DNA from: Amoebidium appalachense
Taxonomy: Eukaryota > Ichthyosporea
Assembly (NCBI GenBank): GCA_963693365.1
Contig: CAVNZM010000004.1
Location: forward strand, 11,408,001-11,472,000
Direction of reading: 5' to 3'
DNA length: 64,000 nucleotides
Part shown: positions 1 through 10,108 of the stretch, one piece after another
Layout of the letters: each line of letters begins with the position of its first letter
How positions within the stretch are numbered: the stretch's first letter is position 1
Made by a program: the position numbers and the translations under genes
The notes under the pieces: generated by a model
Databases searched by the model: none
Told to the model about the DNA's origin: nothing
The model's input: the letters and a program-made list of their open reading frames with translations, nothing else

Positions 1-139
1 GTTACAAACTTGCCGTAAACATTGGGGAAGGTAATGGTGGTATGGTTTTACCTAGTCGGGAAAGGATACACCAAAAGGGTGCACATGCACATCCGTTTGC
101 CGAATAACCTGCTTACATTTTCATGGCTTTTTCTTGCAG

Positions 140-1997
140 GAGCATAGCATAACTGAAACGGAGCAAAAACGACTACACCGCCAACGCATGCGTGAGCAGC
201 TTGGTTTCTCGCCTAGCCCGCCGAAACCCAACCGCGTGGTTACCAAAAAGCGGGCAAACCAAGAAAACCATGATGACGAATTCTTCTCGCCCGTCAAAGT
301 ACGAAAAGTTGTTCCAGAAAACCGGCCCAAAGCACCCCTTGCCCAGCTTTCCGATGGAGCAAACAATCAGCGACAACAGGAGGATGCGCGCAAGGCACGT
401 CTTCAACGCCAAAAGGAGTTGCAGGCGGAATTTCGCAAACAGACGGCAGAAGAACCCCCACCTGCTCAAGAACCCACCGAGGCCTTGGCCGTGGTTGCAA
501 AGGGGGGTGTGACGGAGGGCGAAAATCTGGGTGTAAGGGCTGATAATGTGCAGTCGTTGTTGGTGTTGGTGGATTCTGGGGAGGTTTCCTCATCACAGGT
601 ACCTCCTGACCCCCCCTCCCCCCCCCCCCCCCCCCCCCCCCCTCGCTCCCTCTTCCCCCCCTCCCCCCCCCCCCCCCCCCCCCCCCCCCCACAAAAAAAA
701 AAAAAAAAAAGTTATTCTGTCCCTGTTACTTTGCACAAATGGCTCCACCTTAGTGCATGTATGGACGCTGGTCTGGCACCCGTACACATGTACATTGGTC
801 ATATGCTGGCTGTTTCTGAAATAGACACACATCCACGTACCCCACACTCACACGTGGGTGCCCCCAGATCAACTCCACCCTGCGCACCCTGTACCGCATG
901 CAGACAGCACCGCGCAGTTTGAGTGTGTGCGACTATGTCCTCAGCACCCGCCTAGGTGTCATCCATACCTACCCCTCAGGTATAGCCCTTCCCCCCCCCC
1001 CCCCCCCCCCCCCCCCCTCCCTTCCTACAGCAACAACTGTCGAATCAAAAGCACGCAAACACGGGCACAGATATGCACCTACCTTCGTGTGGCTGAACAC
1101 AAAACGGCAGGCAAACAGCGAAAGTAGATTTTCTGGATTTTCGGCTTCAGTTTCTGAAATTTTGACTTGCGCTCTCTCACGATTCAGCTCGAGCATGACT
1201 CTGATTACCCATTATCAGTGATTTTCCTGGCTTTTGTTATAGTGAAAGACCCTCGCAGCACCATACATGTGTGCACGTAGCGAATATTACGTAGATTCTC
1301 GGGTGTATCTTGGCCATGTATAACCACGTATGTTTTTTCGTGCAGAGCTGGCAGGCAGTCAACGAGACAAGCTCTTCCGGCGCATCTCTTACTGCCAAAC
1401 TGTGTTTGAAAAGGTGCTGCTGATAGTGGAGGAGAGGGCCCTAAAAAAGGGTTCCACTACAGTGTCGGCAAGGTAATCCCCCCTGCCCCCCTCTTCCCCC
1501 CCTCCCGCCCCCCTCTCTCTCTCCTCCCCGCTCCCCCCCCCCCCCCCCCCCCCCCCCCAATCTCCTCCTGCCTCCTTCTCTCACCCTTTCTCCCCCTCTA
1601 CCCTCCTCCCACGCTCCCACCCACCCTCACTCCTCCCTCCCCTTGCCACCTGCAATACACGTGTGCACACACACACAGGCATACACAGAATCCCACGGTA
1701 AACATGGTTGTGCACACACAACATCAACCCCCACGTGTTACAATAGGTAACCATATGAGCATGGTGTTCTTAGTACAAACATAGGCACGCAACTCTTTAT
1801 GCTTTTTTATTACAACCCAGTCATCCTTAAAGTTTATGCACTTAATTGTTGCATCCGATACCCAACCTTCTGTTTTGTCGTAAGGACCCGTACGGACATG
1901 GTAATTACCATGGATGGTGGGAGCGCGTCAGGGCGTTTTTTTTTTTTTTTTTTTTTTTTCCGTTTTTTTTTTCCCTTTTTTTCCTGGTGGTGGTGGT

Positions 1998-2044
<47 letters not shown>

Positions 2045-2778
2045 TTGTTGTTGCTGACATGTAGGGGTGCAGTGTGAAGGCTCAGCAAGAAGCAGCCATG
2101 GCCACGCTGGTCAACCTGAGAGTGCCCTTGCTGCCCAGCCCGAACCAGGGTGTGTACTGTGTGCATGTGCGTGGTTGGATAGTATTGTTGGATCAACGTA
2201 AATCCGTTTTCAAGTTGGTGGTTGGTGGTTCTGTGTTTGTTTGTAATCAGTACATGCAAGCAAAGAGGTTGTGGTGGATGTTGCATATCCCCCCTTCCCC
2301 CCCCCCCCCCCCCCCCTCCTCGCCCCCCTCCCCTCCCCCTCCCCCCGGCCCATTCCCCAACCACCACCACCATGCACACAGAATGGCTCGTGGATTCGAT
2401 TACACAAAGAAACACCTACCCTTGACATGCACACACTTACTGGCCCACACTTTATAACCCACACGCATGTTGTTGCTCACACATGCACGTGCACACAACA
2501 GATCACAGTGCCCGGCTGCTGCACCGTGTTGCTGTGCAGGAGGCAGCGGCGGGCTATTCGATTCCCTCAGAGCTGGCCAGCATGCGTGATAGCAACGAGG
2601 TGGGTGGCACAGAGTGTCGGTATGGGTATTTTCGCTATATAATGATAACGACTACTCTCTCCCTACACCATGCTCGCTATTGTGTTTTTTGAACGGTATA
2701 GTATGGTATGGTTGTGGATTATGCACGTGTGTGGTTTGGTAGGGAGGTGTGCAGTCAGCAGGGCTGTGGTCCCCTTTT

Positions 2779-2813
<35 letters not shown>

Positions 2814-4668
2814 ACTTTAGCCTGAACATTACGGCACCTACAAACGCACAAATCTACACATGTATGCTGTAAATCCAATCCAATGGCTTCGTGTGTGCAG
2901 TGTTGCGCTCTGCAGGCTTACTAACCAGCACCACGCCAGGCGCTCAAGTTTTTGTGCACCCTTCCGCTGTGTGGGTTCTTTACCGCCGCAATGTTCCTTC
3001 ACAACAAGAAGGACCTGTGTCCACGGCAGCTCTTGCTAAGGTGGGTTTGTCGTTTTACATCGTTAGGAGTACTGGGGTATCGATACGTTTAGTTGAGCAC
3101 CACCCTCCGGGGCGGCGGGGGAGGGGGGGGGGGGGGGGGGAGGGAGGCCGGAGCCATCATTAGATGTTTGGGGAGAGAAGGCGGGGAGGGGGGGGGGGGG
3201 GGGGGGAGAGGGAGGCCGAAGCCATCATTAGATGTTTGGGGAGAGAAGGGGGGGGGGGGGGGGAGGGAGGGGATCTTGAGATATATTTGTAACGGAGTCC
3301 GGAGCCATCATTAGATATCGAAAGGGGGGGGAGGGGGGGGGGGGGGGGGGGGGGGGGAGGGTTTGTTTTGGGATATAGTTGTAATGGAGTCCGATACCCT
3401 CATCGGGGGTGTAGCTCAGGGGGAGGGGGGAGGGGGGGGAGGGAGGCCGGAGCCATCATTAGATGTTTGGGGAGAGAAGGGGGGGGGGGGGGAGGGGGGA
3501 TCTTGAGATATATTTGTAACGGAGTCCGGAGCCATCATTAGATATCGAAAGGGGGGGGGGGGGGGAGGGGGGGGGGGGGGGGGGGAGGAGGGTTTGTTTT
3601 GGGATATAGTTGTAATGGAGTCCGATAAGCTCATCGGGGGTGTAGCTCAGATGGTAGAGCGCTCGCTTAGCATGCGAGAGGCACGGGGATCGATACCCCG
3701 CACCTCCATTTTTTTCCCCCCCCGACATCCCTCTCGGTTTCTAGATCTCTGTTCACGTTTTTCTTCCCCTTCGTTCTTTTCTCCGCCCTTATTTCCTTTT
3801 CTTTTCGGCCTTTCAAGAAACACATCACAGGCCTATTTTCTTTTTTCCTGAAAATACCCTACACGTGGACCACATCATATCTAGTCGACGTCCAAGTTGG
3901 GATAGAAGGTGGTAGAATGAGGTGTAATCGTGTGTGCGTGTGTGTGTGCGTGTGTGTGCGCGTGTGTGTGTGTGTGCGTGTGTGCGTGTGCGTGTGTGCG
4001 TGTGTGCGTGTGCGTGTGTGCGTGTGCGTGTGTGCGTGTGCGTGTGTGTTGGAGGTTGGGGGGGGGGGGGGGGGGGGGGGGGTTCTGCGATGGAGAAATT
4101 ACTGAACTGATCCTTGCCATCCTGCAGCTCTGCCGAACAGATCAGACAGTTCAATCCGTCCCTGAGTGTGGCACATGCACAACTCCTCCACAAGTTCTTC
4201 AACAGAAAACACACAGACCTTCCGCCGGTGCAGGCTCCCTCCCGGAGATAAGTAACAGCAAGGGCCGACTAACGTAATCTGCTCACCAATCTTCTTTTGA
4301 TACTGACAGAATGTGTGATTTGTCGTGACACTATGGGAATGTATGCTAACCGGTGGCAGTCTGTTTTTTGGATATATTCTCGAAGTTTTTTTTTTTTTTT
4401 TTGGTAACAATAGAATGTTCTTTATTTAGCTGGGCCACGCTGAGCCTTATGCAGGTCGACTCGAGTTGAACGTCAGATCTAGCATGGCTCTGTTGCCCTG
4501 GTTGTATCTTTTAACCAGATGGTACACTAATCTGTTGATTTAGAAGTTGAAATAGAGGAAGGACGTCTAATAAGTAATTGTTGAAACTTTTTAGTACATA
4601 GCCAAATGTATGGTGTACTTCTTCGTTGCTGCTTGCAGCCACGCTTTTGGTGATCCTAAGTATGAGGG

Positions 4669-4734
<66 letters not shown>

Positions 4735-5156
4735 TGTGTGAGTGAGTGATTTCTGGTGTTTCAAACAGCAAATAAATTGGAACATTCTCGTAACAGGTTT
4801 GGAAAAGTCAACCTTTGAACCACCTGAGACAATTTATTTCGCCCTGGTAGGCACATACAGTCTCCCCTCCTCCACCCCCTCTGACATCGTCCACAAACCC
4901 CGCTACTACTGTTGGTTTCATTCCCGGTGATCACTTCGTTTTCTGCTTGCCCAAGCCACCAGTTCTACCACAGATGCACCAAGCCGAGTCGCGGCAAAAA
5001 CATTTATTGGCCAAACAGCCCGTCCAGTTTTTTGTTGTCCGCGAGTTTGTAAGCCTACGGTCTCTTATGTTTGTGTGTATGTCCATGTGCGTGTACGTAC
5101 GTGTGTGCGTGAAGAGTATGGGTGAGTACTACATAGTGCAGGTGAGAGCAGCATGA
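140..5156 (+). CDS. Multi-exon protein gene of unknown family, 5' end outside window
   Basis: I do not recognise the product. Phase-consistent exons are 140-598, 868-955, 1346-1472, 2073-2149, 2502-2603, 2901-3040, 4141-4227, 4769-4846, 4974-5048 and 5142-5156 (TGA), about 415 codons. The first exon follows an acceptor TTCTTGCAG and encodes a charged, Pro/Gln-rich, probably disordered region. Later exons encode helical, globular-looking sequence, and the C-terminus contains [11 protein letters not shown]. If the weak donor GTGCAG at 4228 is not used, the frame runs to a TAA at 4249-4251 instead, so the last three exons are less certain. The 2603/2901 junction was chosen because it alone keeps the frame open. 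Introns hold long poly-C, poly-G and (TG)n tracts, and the 3041-4140 intron contains a tRNA-Ala gene. A winged-helix protein such as a kleisin was considered for the C-terminus but is not supported strongly enough to name. Confidence 0.6.
3093..3640 (+). repeat. Tandem duplication upstream of tRNA-Ala
   Basis: Blocks containing GGAGCCATCATTAGAT and G-runs recur several times. The segment at about 3275-3419 is repeated at about 3500-3650, including GATATAGTTGTAATGGAGTCCG directly before the tRNA start. The first copy stops after the first 15 nt of the tRNA. Confidence 0.8.
3405..3419 (+). pseudogene. Truncated tRNA-Ala 5' end
   Basis: GGGGGTGTAGCTCAG is identical to the first 15 nt of the intact tRNA-Ala at 3636. 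It breaks off into a G-rich run inside the D arm. It sits at the same place in the upstream copy of the tandem duplication, so it is a failed or eroded duplicate. Confidence 0.75.
3636..3708 (+). tRNA. trnA-AGC: tRNA-Ala (AGC)
   Basis: A 73-nt cloverleaf without intron. The acceptor stem GGGGGTG pairs with CACCTCC and contains the G3:U70 pair that is the alanine identity element. The D arm is TAGCTCAGATGGTAGAG, the anticodon loop TTAGCAT gives anticodon AGC, and the T arm carries GATCGATAC. The discriminator is A, followed by a T run (3709-3715) that fits RNA polymerase III termination. It lies in an intron of the 140-5156 gene, in the same orientation. Confidence 0.96.
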
Positions 5157-5222
5157 TCTCCTACTATAATAGCACACCTAGGAGGGCCTGGGGGTACACT
5201 GAATGGACGTGCATACCGTGTG

Positions 5223-5315
5223 TGTTTTGTGTTTGGAGTGCGTGTGTGTGTGTGTCTGTGTGTGTGTGTGTGTTGTGTTTGGAGTGTGTGTGTGTGTGTG
5301 TGTGTGTGTTGTGTT

Positions 5316-5385
<70 letters not shown>

Positions 5386-5394
5386 GTGTTTGGA

Positions 5395-5428
<34 letters not shown>

Positions 5429-5508
5429 TTATGTACATGCGTGTGTCACAAGGTGTGTGTGCGTGTGTGTGTGTGTGTGTGTGTACGTGTGTGTGTGTGT
5501 GTGTGCGG
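5223..5508. repeat. Compound (TG)n/(AG)n microsatellite
   Basis: TG repeats are interrupted three times by TTTGGAGTG-like spacers and by a pure AG tract at about 5319-5352. Confidence 0.9.
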
Positions 5509-5519
5509 GTCGTGCCACA

Positions 5520-5940
5520 TTCTACGTCACCAGGTTCGTGCCAACTTATTTGGTGCCAAATTTAGGTGCTACCCTCAATTCCCAAGCTCCTAGGGTGTGA
5601 CGTAATATTTGGCACGAAATTTATTTGGCACGAGCCTGCAAAACGGTGAAAATGGGGCAGGATGTCGCCCAGGCACCGACAGGGACTTGGGCGGGATACC
5701 CCGGGATGTGCTCCGCTAGCGGGTTGGTGCCAAATAAATTCGTGCCACATTTTACGAAAAGGTAGCCCTACGTGTCGTAACGAGAAAACTCTGCCAAGGG
5801 GTATTTATGATTGGTCCAGATCGAATCCGGTTCGATCAGATTAGCCATATAAGGAAACTGGAAAAACTGAAACCGTTTTTACGAAAAGGTAGCCCTACGT
5901 CACCAGGTTCGTTTTGGTGCCAAATTTATTTGGGGCATAA
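5520..5940. repeat. Small element with internal inverted and direct repeats
   Basis: Near 5610-5632 the sequence reads GGCACGAAATTTATTTGGCAC. Its near reverse complement lies at 5726-5747, about 95 nt away. Direct repeats are ACGTCACCAGGTTCGT (about 5523 and 5898) and ACGAAAAGGTAGCCCTACGT (about 5754 and 5879). No ORF of note. It may be a MITE-like element or a remnant of one; no terminal inverted repeats or target duplications could be fixed. Confidence 0.45.
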
Positions 5941-6597
5941 ATGAGTCGGTTCGAACTATTATGGGTCGAATCAGCTCGAATCGTTCCTGACCCGTTTTCT
6001 TGTGGCTCATCGTTTGTGGCGTCTGATTCGCGAGGAATAAACTCGAAAGGCGGGCTAAGCAAGACCACGTCGCGGCCACATGCGGGTGGCCTGTTGAACG
6101 GGCAGTCACAGCCTGGACTGGCAGTTGACAGGTGTGACACAGCGCTAGCAAGGCTTCAGCCTGAGGCTCATATAAAAACAGACAACACCCTTTAATGCTC
6201 GATCATAACTGACAGTACATATTTTGTGTGAGCATGGGTTACAAACATGCTCGCGTCCGCATTGGACGTGGGCAAGGCCATTGGGCTTTGACACGTTCGG
6301 TGGGTTGCCCGCCAAGGGCTGCAGCTGTAATAGAAACAGTAAGGATAGAACCCGTTTTTTTCACGGTGGTTTTAAGAACGGCGGGGGAAGAGTGCAGGCA
6401 TACGACGGGCATGAGCGTTGCATATGCGCAAAGAACAAGCGGGCATGCACCCAGGCATGCAGGTGTGAGAATTGTGGCAACAGGTGAGCCGTATGATATG
6501 CATTTGTTACTTTTCTTCTTTTCATCCTCTATTTGCCCACACTTGGTACTTTATGGTCGAAACCTTAATGGGGGGGGTTTACGCTGTTTACTCGAGG
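5941..6597. other. Intergenic stretch, nothing recognised
   Basis: Contains several overlapping open frames of under 240 codons, none with recognisable motifs or splice structure. It lies between the small repeat element and the 3' edge of the LINE copy. Confidence 0.5.
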
Positions 6598-6768
6598 CAA
6601 AGAGAACCAGTCTCAGGTATGGGGGGGGGGGTTTTGCTCGGAATATCCCCTCAGCGGTATATCATGATCACGTACATAGATGTCGGGTGGTGACTATATA
6701 TCAGGGTTTACTTTCTCTACGAGACACCATAAAGACTACAAGGAGAAATCAATTAGTTGGGGTTCCCC

Positions 6769-6807
<39 letters not shown>

Positions 6808-6840
6808 GGGCTCCCCTCGGGACACTCGGTATCAGCTGGT

Positions 6841-6892
<52 letters not shown>

Positions 6893-6912
6893 TGTGTGTG
6901 TGTGCGCGTGCG

Positions 6913-7500
6913 CTATAATTTTGTAGTGATGTGTTTCTCAAGCCAATCAATACATCTAATAAACAGGTCGTAGTTACGCGTGTTTAGTATAAAATCAAGG
7001 ATGTTGTAATTTACAGGTAGGCTATCTTTCTGGGTGTCTGTTGTGAATGTGACGTGTGTGTGTTGCGGTATTATGTGGTCTATCAAACTACATTTGGCGA
7101 TACATGACCGGTTAAACTGGTGTGTGTGTGTGTTGTTTGGGCATGCAAATGATGCCACCTTATACTTATTAGATCTCCACTGTATAGCACGTGTACAGTA
7201 AAAGCGTGGTAATTGATCAATAATACCATCAGCTAGAGAAAGACCAGTTCTACAGGAAGGTAATATGTATTTAGGTGTTATACACTTGCGAGTGCCATAT
7301 TTGGCAATATGGTTGAGGCGGTCAGTATATATAAAACGAGACATAAGGCTTAGTTTTTCAAGGTGTATGCTTTCATCGGGTCTAGTGTCGTGTGGTATCT
7401 TTTTCCATTTGTTATATTGCGTGATTATCTTGTGATTGTGTACATGTTTAATAAGTAAGTGGCAGTCCAAAGTCACACACACACTATTGCGGGGTTTATT
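6913..7500 (-). CDS. LINE ORF2 C-terminal segment, shifted by one base
   Basis: An open frame of about 190 codons directly follows ORF2 in a different frame and ends IDWLEKHITTKL. It carries a Cys/His cluster (ACPN, HTHQFNRSC, AKC) typical of the tail after LINE reverse transcriptases. The frame is open upstream to a TAA at 7609-7611, so it overlaps the ORF2 frame for about 110 nt across the GA-rich tract 7513-7590. One extra base there would explain the break. It is most likely the true C-terminus of ORF2 rather than a separate gene. Confidence 0.75.
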   Translation of the reverse strand, partial: NKPRNSVCVTLDCHLLIKHVHNHKIITQYNKWKKIPHDTRPDESIHLEKLSLMSRFIYTDRLNHIAKYGTRKCITPKYILPSCRTGLSLADGIIDQLPRFYCTRAIQWRSNKYKVASFACPNNTHTHQFNRSCIAKCSLIDHIIPQHTHVTFTTDTQKDSLPVNYNILDFILNTRNYDLFIRCIDWLEKHITTKL

Positions 7501-10108
7501 TGTATTTGTGCCCAGGGGAGAAGGGGAGAGAGAGGGGGAGGAAAGAGGGGAGAGGTGAGGAGGGGACAGGTCGGATAGAGAAGAGAGGGTGGGAGGGCAA
7601 ATACTTCTTTAAGCGGCTTATGTGCTTATTGAATTTCAGCGCGAGATAGGATACTCTAGCAGCTATTGGGACCAGACCATATATCGAGAGCGTTACAGGC
7701 CCAGGTTTACAACAGTTGTTAGATAGAAAGGAGGCAACTTCTGCTTCAAGGAAATTTGCCAAGGGTTTAAGCGCTCTAGTTCTCTCTTTCTTGATCCAAG
7801 CGGCGAGAAGGGGTAAACCATATTCACATGCCGGGAAGACAAAAGTGCGAATAAATGTAAGTCTAATAGAAGGATGGAGGGGTGTGTCTTTAAAAATATT
7901 AGCCGAGAAGAAAGCTAACCGCTTACGAGCCAACTCTACCCTCTTTTCGACCATATGGGGAAACATAACACCAACAGAATCAACCGGAACACCAAGATAT
8001 TTGTATTCTGGAACTATAGGTACAGGTTTAGATGATAATGTAAATGTGTGTAAATTGTTAGCTATATCAGGTACAAGAACACCACATTTGTCTATGTTAA
8101 GGATCATAAGGTTTGCCTTGCACCACTCTGACACTACATCGAACAATCTTTGCAGGCGTCTAGGGGTACGGGCAAGGAGGGACAGATCATCAGCATAGAG
8201 AAGTGCAGGCGGAAAGTTATTAATAGGGTCATCGTTTTCGGCGTAAATCTTGACAGCCAAATCATCTATAAATAGGTTAAACAAAAAGGGGCTAAGCAAT
8301 GAACCCTGCAAGAGACCTCTAGTACGAGCAAAACCATATGAAAGATGCCCATTAACCACAGCTCTACCATAGGTTTGAGACAAGAGTGCTTCTAACAGAA
8401 CACCAATGCAGTGTGGTACACCCCGTGCAGCAAGCTTTTCCCATAGGAGACCAGGGGAGACAGAATCGTAAGCAGTTTTCCAATCAATAAAGCCAACATA
8501 TTGTGCACCAACTTGCATAGAATCGTGCAGTGCCATTATTTGAACATAACATGAATTGTTTTTACGAAAAGCGGATTGGCATGGGTGTATGTGAAGAATA
8601 GATTGAAACCTAGGGTGATGTGCAAATAACCTAAGTAAGCAAGCTTCAAAGAATCTACGAACAACCTGGGTTAGTGTAATGGGGCGAAAGGATGATATGG
8701 GGCCCTCAGAGTCCTTCTTAACTATGGGGATCACTAAGGTATCTAACCAAGATGACGGGACATGTCCACATTTAACACACCAAGAAAAGAGAGAGCTTAA
8801 CATGATAGTAAGATCAGGTTTAATAGCACGATCACTTTCCTTTTGTGGGTAGGAGGGAACAAGGATTTTAAGAAACCCAGCAGGGAGTCCATCAGGTCCA
8901 CAAGACTTACTAGAGCTATAACTAGATATCACAGACCATATGGCATCGGGACTGAAAAAGGGGAGGATCGTTTCTATGGGGATAGATGGGTCTACAGGCC
9001 ACACAATAGGTTTCTGAGCGGGGGTCCTATCTTTAAACAGTTCCGAGAAATACTTATCAGAGTCTATGAGGGGGTCTCCAGTGGTATCACCAATAATACG
9101 AGCAGGGGGGCCAAATCGATTCATACTAGCAAGCCGGCGCAAGCTTTCCTTTTGAGACAGGGGTTCACCTAGTCTAGCGGGAGTGGTGTTTGGTAACAAG
9201 AGAGCATCGGGGTATTCCTTCCTACCACCGCCAGCATAATCACCGAGATCTATCAAATCATCAACAATAAAGTTAGTGCATGTATCTAGTACGAGATGTG
9301 AATCTGGCCTGGCTTGTGCAGATTCTAATAGGCGCATATATATAGGGTGTTTCGTAGCATAGCATACACATACATCAACTCTACCCCACTGTGACTTAAG
9401 CTGGGATAGACGGAGGCGAAAGGTGGGAGGGGGAGGGGGGAGCAGATCAAGGGAGATCTTAGGTAGGAAAAGGATAGGAGAGTGGTCAGATGACCTAGAG
9501 AGGTTAGGAGGGAGAGAGAGTTTTGACATGGTTGATGGCCAAAAGGCCACTCCCCAGTCGGTGTTGTGGGCATGGGATATTTGAGGGAACCGCAAAGTGT
9601 GACTTTGGACATACCTTGCTAAAGGGATAGCACGCTCCGGGGGCTTAGATGGGTACCCGACACTCACTTGCAGTGTGTCTGTGTGGTGGAGTCGCGTGTT
9701 AAAATCACCTAAAATAACAGTGGACATTGGTAACTGTGACAACTCGTGAGTCAATTCGACAACCGACATAGATGGTGGGTAATATACAAAAGTAAAAACA
9801 TTAGAAAGAAACACTATAGAAACCGAGAATTCCGTTTTTGCTACCGGTTTGCACTTCACTCTCACGTGTGGTGCGGCAAGTACAATAATGCCTCGGTTTT
9901 TCGCGTAACCGGGGTGTGTGGATGTGTCGACCAATGTAGAGTTGAATTTGTGGTGGTTTTTAAACTGTGTTTCGCAAATCACTGTAAACGTGTGGTTGTT
10001 TGTCTGTTGTTGTATGTAGCTGATTTTATCGTCGAGTGTCCCGGGGGGGAGGCCCTTTTGGGGGCCCAGTGTCCGAGCATTCCAGAAGAAGAAGGATAAA
10101 TTAGGCAT
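7496..10108 (-). CDS. LINE ORF2: APE endonuclease and reverse transcriptase
   Basis: 870 codons. Residues 1-215 form an apurinic-endonuclease-like domain: WNAR near residue 9, catalytic Glu in ICETQF (46), GDFN (134-137) and SDHSPI (207-212). The reverse transcriptase follows with CGPDG (403-407), the first catalytic Asp in FIDWKTAYD (540-548), QGSLLSPFLFNLFIDD (601-616) and the YADD box (638-641). No RNase H domain is seen. The ATG at 10108 lies inside the end of ORF1 (overlap ATGCCTAA), so translation is probably coupled to ORF1 termination. The frame ends in a low-complexity Ser/Pro/Leu stretch. The missing tail continues in another frame at 6913-7500. Role: nicks target DNA and primes reverse transcription of the element RNA. 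Confidence 0.95.
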   Translation of the reverse strand: MPNLSFFFWNARTLGPQKGLPPGTLDDKISYIQQQTNNHTFTVICETQFKNHHKFNSTLVDTSTHPGYAKNRGIIVLAAPHVRVKCKPVAKTEFSVSIVFLSNVFTFVYYPPSMSVVELTHELSQLPMSTVILGDFNTRLHHTDTLQVSVGYPSKPPERAIPLARYVQSHTLRFPQISHAHNTDWGVAFWPSTMSKLSLPPNLSRSSDHSPILFLPKISLDLLPPPPPTFRLRLSQLKSQWGRVDVCVCYATKHPIYMRLLESAQARPDSHLVLDTCTNFIVDDLIDLGDYAGGGRKEYPDALLLPNTTPARLGEPLSQKESLRRLASMNRFGPPARIIGDTTGDPLIDSDKYFSELFKDRTPAQKPIVWPVDPSIPIETILPFFSPDAIWSVISSYSSSKSCGPDGLPAGFLKILVPSYPQKESDRAIKPDLTIMLSSLFSWCVKCGHVPSSWLDTLVIPIVKKDSEGPISSFRPITLTQVVRRFFEACLLRLFAHHPRFQSILHIHPCQSAFRKNNSCYVQIMALHDSMQVGAQYVGFIDWKTAYDSVSPGLLWEKLAARGVPHCIGVLLEALLSQTYGRAVVNGHLSYGFARTRGLLQGSLLSPFLFNLFIDDLAVKIYAENDDPINNFPPALLYADDLSLLARTPRRLQRLFDVVSEWCKANLMILNIDKCGVLVPDIANNLHTFTLSSKPVPIVPEYKYLGVPVDSVGVMFPHMVEKRVELARKRLAFFSANIFKDTPLHPSIRLTFIRTFVFPACEYGLPLLAAWIKKERTRALKPLANFLEAEVASFLSNNCCKPGPVTLSIYGLVPIAARVSYLALKFNKHISRLKKYLPSHPLFSIRPVPSSPLPSFLPLSLPFSPGHKYK

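Noticed and set aside
2891-3163. Continuation of the exon at 2901 into the G-rich region
   Set aside because: A good donor GTGGGT lies at 3041, and the sequence beyond becomes a tandem G-rich repeat.
4769-5048. Assignment of these exons to a condensin kleisin (CAP-H) winged helix
   Set aside because: Only a loose pattern similarity; no diagnostic motif and no kleisin N-terminal signature upstream.
7716-10099. Plus-strand frames inside the LINE
   Set aside because: They are antisense to ORF2, whose endonuclease and reverse transcriptase motifs prove the minus strand is coding.
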